This document shows, piece by piece, positions 62,235 to 64,000 of a stretch of 64,000 nt of DNA. Positions within the stretch are counted from its first letter, which is position 1, and the number at the start of each line of letters is the position of its first letter. The stretch is from Anthoceros angustus (taxonomy: Eukaryota > Streptophyta > Anthocerotopsida > Anthocerotales > Anthocerotaceae). Location: the NCBI GenBank assembly GCA_010909165.1, contig MU008167.1, forward strand, positions 372,001 to 436,000, written 5' to 3'. The notes beneath the pieces are model-generated. The model was not told the origin of the DNA. It saw only the letters and a program-made list of their open reading frames with translations, and made no database searches. Both the position numbers and the translations under genes were made by a program.

Positions 62235-62383
62235 AACTTTACAGGGTGGCACCCTTTTTTTCGGAGATGTTTTCCGGAACGCATAAAAAACGATGTTTTA
62301 GGGCCCATCAAAAACCCCCTTCAGAGATTATTTACGGAAAACCCCCTTCGAGATTATTCACCCCCTTCAAAAATTATGGTGTT
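62235..62383. repeat. Dispersed direct repeat, copy 2 (~148 bp)
   Basis: See copy 1 at 58041-58190. The copies differ at about ten positions and flank the minus-strand copia remnant. They do not show clean TG...CA ends, so an LTR assignment is uncertain. Confidence 0.85.
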
Positions 62384-62596
62384 AGGTGTAAGCTTGTACC
62401 CTTTGTTGTATTTCGACGTATGCGTGTGTTTGCAAGATAGCACAAATCGTGTGGATAGAAGGAACCAGCTACATCTTTGAGTATGGATTGTTGTGAAGCA
62501 TGGAAACTTGATGGAGGTATGTGTTTGATAGTATGGTGATGAAATCATCCAAAACTTCATAGGGTGTAGCTAGGAACAACAACATAATGATTTTTT

Positions 62597-62828
62597 GTGT
62601 GGTGTGTTATAAAAAGATTATTGATTGATTAGCTAAAATAATCAATTGCATAAGTAGCCACGACGCACCACGGCACAACACGATAGCTGTAACAATGAAA
62701 ACACGCGGTCGTGTGTGGTGTGTTATAAATAGATTACTAATTGATTAGCTAAAATAATCAATTACATAAGTAGCCACAACGCACCACGGCACAACACGAT
62801 AGCTGTAACAATGAAAACATGGCGTTCG
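62597..62828. repeat. Tandem duplication, 2 units of 116 bp
   Basis: Units start at 62597 and 62713 with GTGTGGTGTGTTATAAA. Each contains ATTGATTA...TAATCAAT, a short hairpin with 8-bp arms, then CGCACCACGGCACAACACGA and TAGCTGTAACAATGAAAACA. The two differ at only a few positions. Confidence 0.9.
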
Positions 62829-64000
62829 TGTTGTGGAAGACCACATGTACACTAACCCCCCTCTGAAGTGTCGGGATGAACGATTTGTTTTGTTTTGGGT
62901 GTGTTTGTTTGGCAAAGTGCTTTGAGAATCGCCTGGGTAAGGTCTTTTATACGGGAATGGTCCTTGGCCCTTGGTGATAATAATTTTCTTTTTTTCGGAC
63001 CTTAGGTTTCGACCCCGGATAGGTAGGTCGGAAATAGAGTCCTTGGGTTTTGGTAATTTTAGAAATAAGAAAGTGTCTATATATGCTAGGTGCCTACATC
63101 CTGCTGCTGTGCCAAGAGGGAGGTGGCCCACCACGGTCAAGAACGGACGATGCACTGTGGGAGTTTACAACCCCTAGTGGCGGAGGAGGAGGAGGAGCGC
63201 AATCGAGAGAGGACACACCCAAAGACCGCGAGGTCGCGAATTTCCGTGCCAGACGCCGAGTGAGCCGCAAAGTTGGGCGCATGCTACAATTGAGGAGCTT
63301 CAAGATGAGGTCTCGCGAGTCCGAGGCGGTGGAAACAATGTCACCTCTGAGAAATTCAAGAAGGTGGCGGAGAGATACAAGCGGGAGAGAGGCTAGGGCC
63401 GAGTCTGCTACTGTAGAAGGCGAGAACAAGGTGGCGGAGGAAGGAAACCAGAATTAGCGAAGGAGGAAAGAAGCCGCTGAGGCAAGAGGGCCAGCGCAAA
63501 GAGGGGTGGAAGAAGCGTGCAAGGGTGGTGTTCCCTTTTTCGACCAGCGCAGTGGGTCGAGTTTTTCTGGGAAACAAGGAGAAGGAGATGGCGCCCGAGC
63601 CGCGAAATCCCACCATGCAGCGGCCCAACATGGACCACTGGAAGGTGAGAGCCGGCACCGGTGTGGAGAATTTAATTTATGGAGAAGAAATGGTGTTACG
63701 ACACCAAAGATTGGTGCAAGAGTGAGCCGGCAATTGAGAACCAGGTCGCAAGAGGGCGACGCGAGGAAGAGGCCGCAAAACTGGATTTGGGGCTCTTTCG
63801 AGCAAGGTATGGCGAAGCATCGAGGATGGAAGCTTGGTAATTGACCCCAGAGAAAGAAGACCCCGAGAGTGCTACCATGAAGCCGGGAGAAGTGAGGGTG
63901 AACAATGGATGGGTGACTCGCCAACTCGTGTTCACAGGTGGTGGGATTGGCCAAGTGGATTTTGTGTTTCGTAACCGAAGTTGGATCATATGGCGCACTA
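62829..64000. other. Unassigned end of the window
   Basis: Overlapping frames on both strands at about 63050-63998 show purine-rich composition on the plus strand and no recognisable family. A gag-like or ordinary gene fragment running off the window cannot be excluded. Confidence 0.35.

Overview
This is nuclear DNA from a green plant of the streptophyte line. The genes have GT-AG introns of roughly 70-130 nt, and the set includes plant-type SAC9, a SPIKE1-like DOCK exchange factor, a CER1/CER3-type cuticular-wax enzyme, chloroplast EF-G, a HAL2-like nucleotidase and a TORNADO1-like COR domain. Gene models are compact and separated by retroelement debris. A seedless land plant (bryophyte or lycophyte) or a close streptophyte relative fits best, but the species cannot be named from this window.

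Layout. 767-6874 (+): a complete 13-exon SAC9 gene, about 1614 aa. 7827 to about 11667 (-): a SPIKE1-like DOCK gene in which only the C-terminal portion with the DHR-2 region can be recognised. 12.8-20.2 kb: non-coding accessory DNA with a MITE-like inverted-repeat element, several tandem repeats and one tRNA gene. 20254-23190 (+): a complete CER1/CER3-like gene, 621 aa, with two GC-AG introns. 24260-25629 (+): a two-exon open frame encoding only the COR module of a Roco protein. 25.6-29.0 kb: gypsy remnants and unassigned DNA. 29036-30177 (+): NAT9, convergent with chloroplast EF-G at 30331-32980 (-), whose 5' end faces a Claspin/Mrc1-like gene at 33745-35919 (+). 37583-39899 (+): a HAL2-like 3'(2'),5'-bisphosphate nucleotidase with a very long N-terminal extension. 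39.9-46.9 kb: gene-free, partly AT-rich, with several tandem duplications. 46991-50439 (+): a CDK-like kinase of the At1g54610 type, behind a purine- and GC-rich leader. 51.7-64 kb: transposon territory with a tandemly duplicated, decayed Ty1/copia segment, a GC-rich minisatellite, a second copia copy on the minus strand, and a 116-bp tandem duplication.

The genes do not form a pathway. They are single housekeeping or developmental genes: phosphoinositide turnover, Rho-of-plants signalling, wax synthesis, plastid translation, replication checkpoint, PAP removal, and a transcription- or membrane-associated CDK-like kinase. Exon boundaries given below were worked out by eye from splice signals, reading-frame continuity and remembered family sequences. 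Those marked phase-checked give an uninterrupted frame. No strong candidate for an undescribed system was found. The most unusual items are the orphan COR gene, the N-terminally short DOCK gene, the extended HAL2-like protein and the patterned copia duplication.
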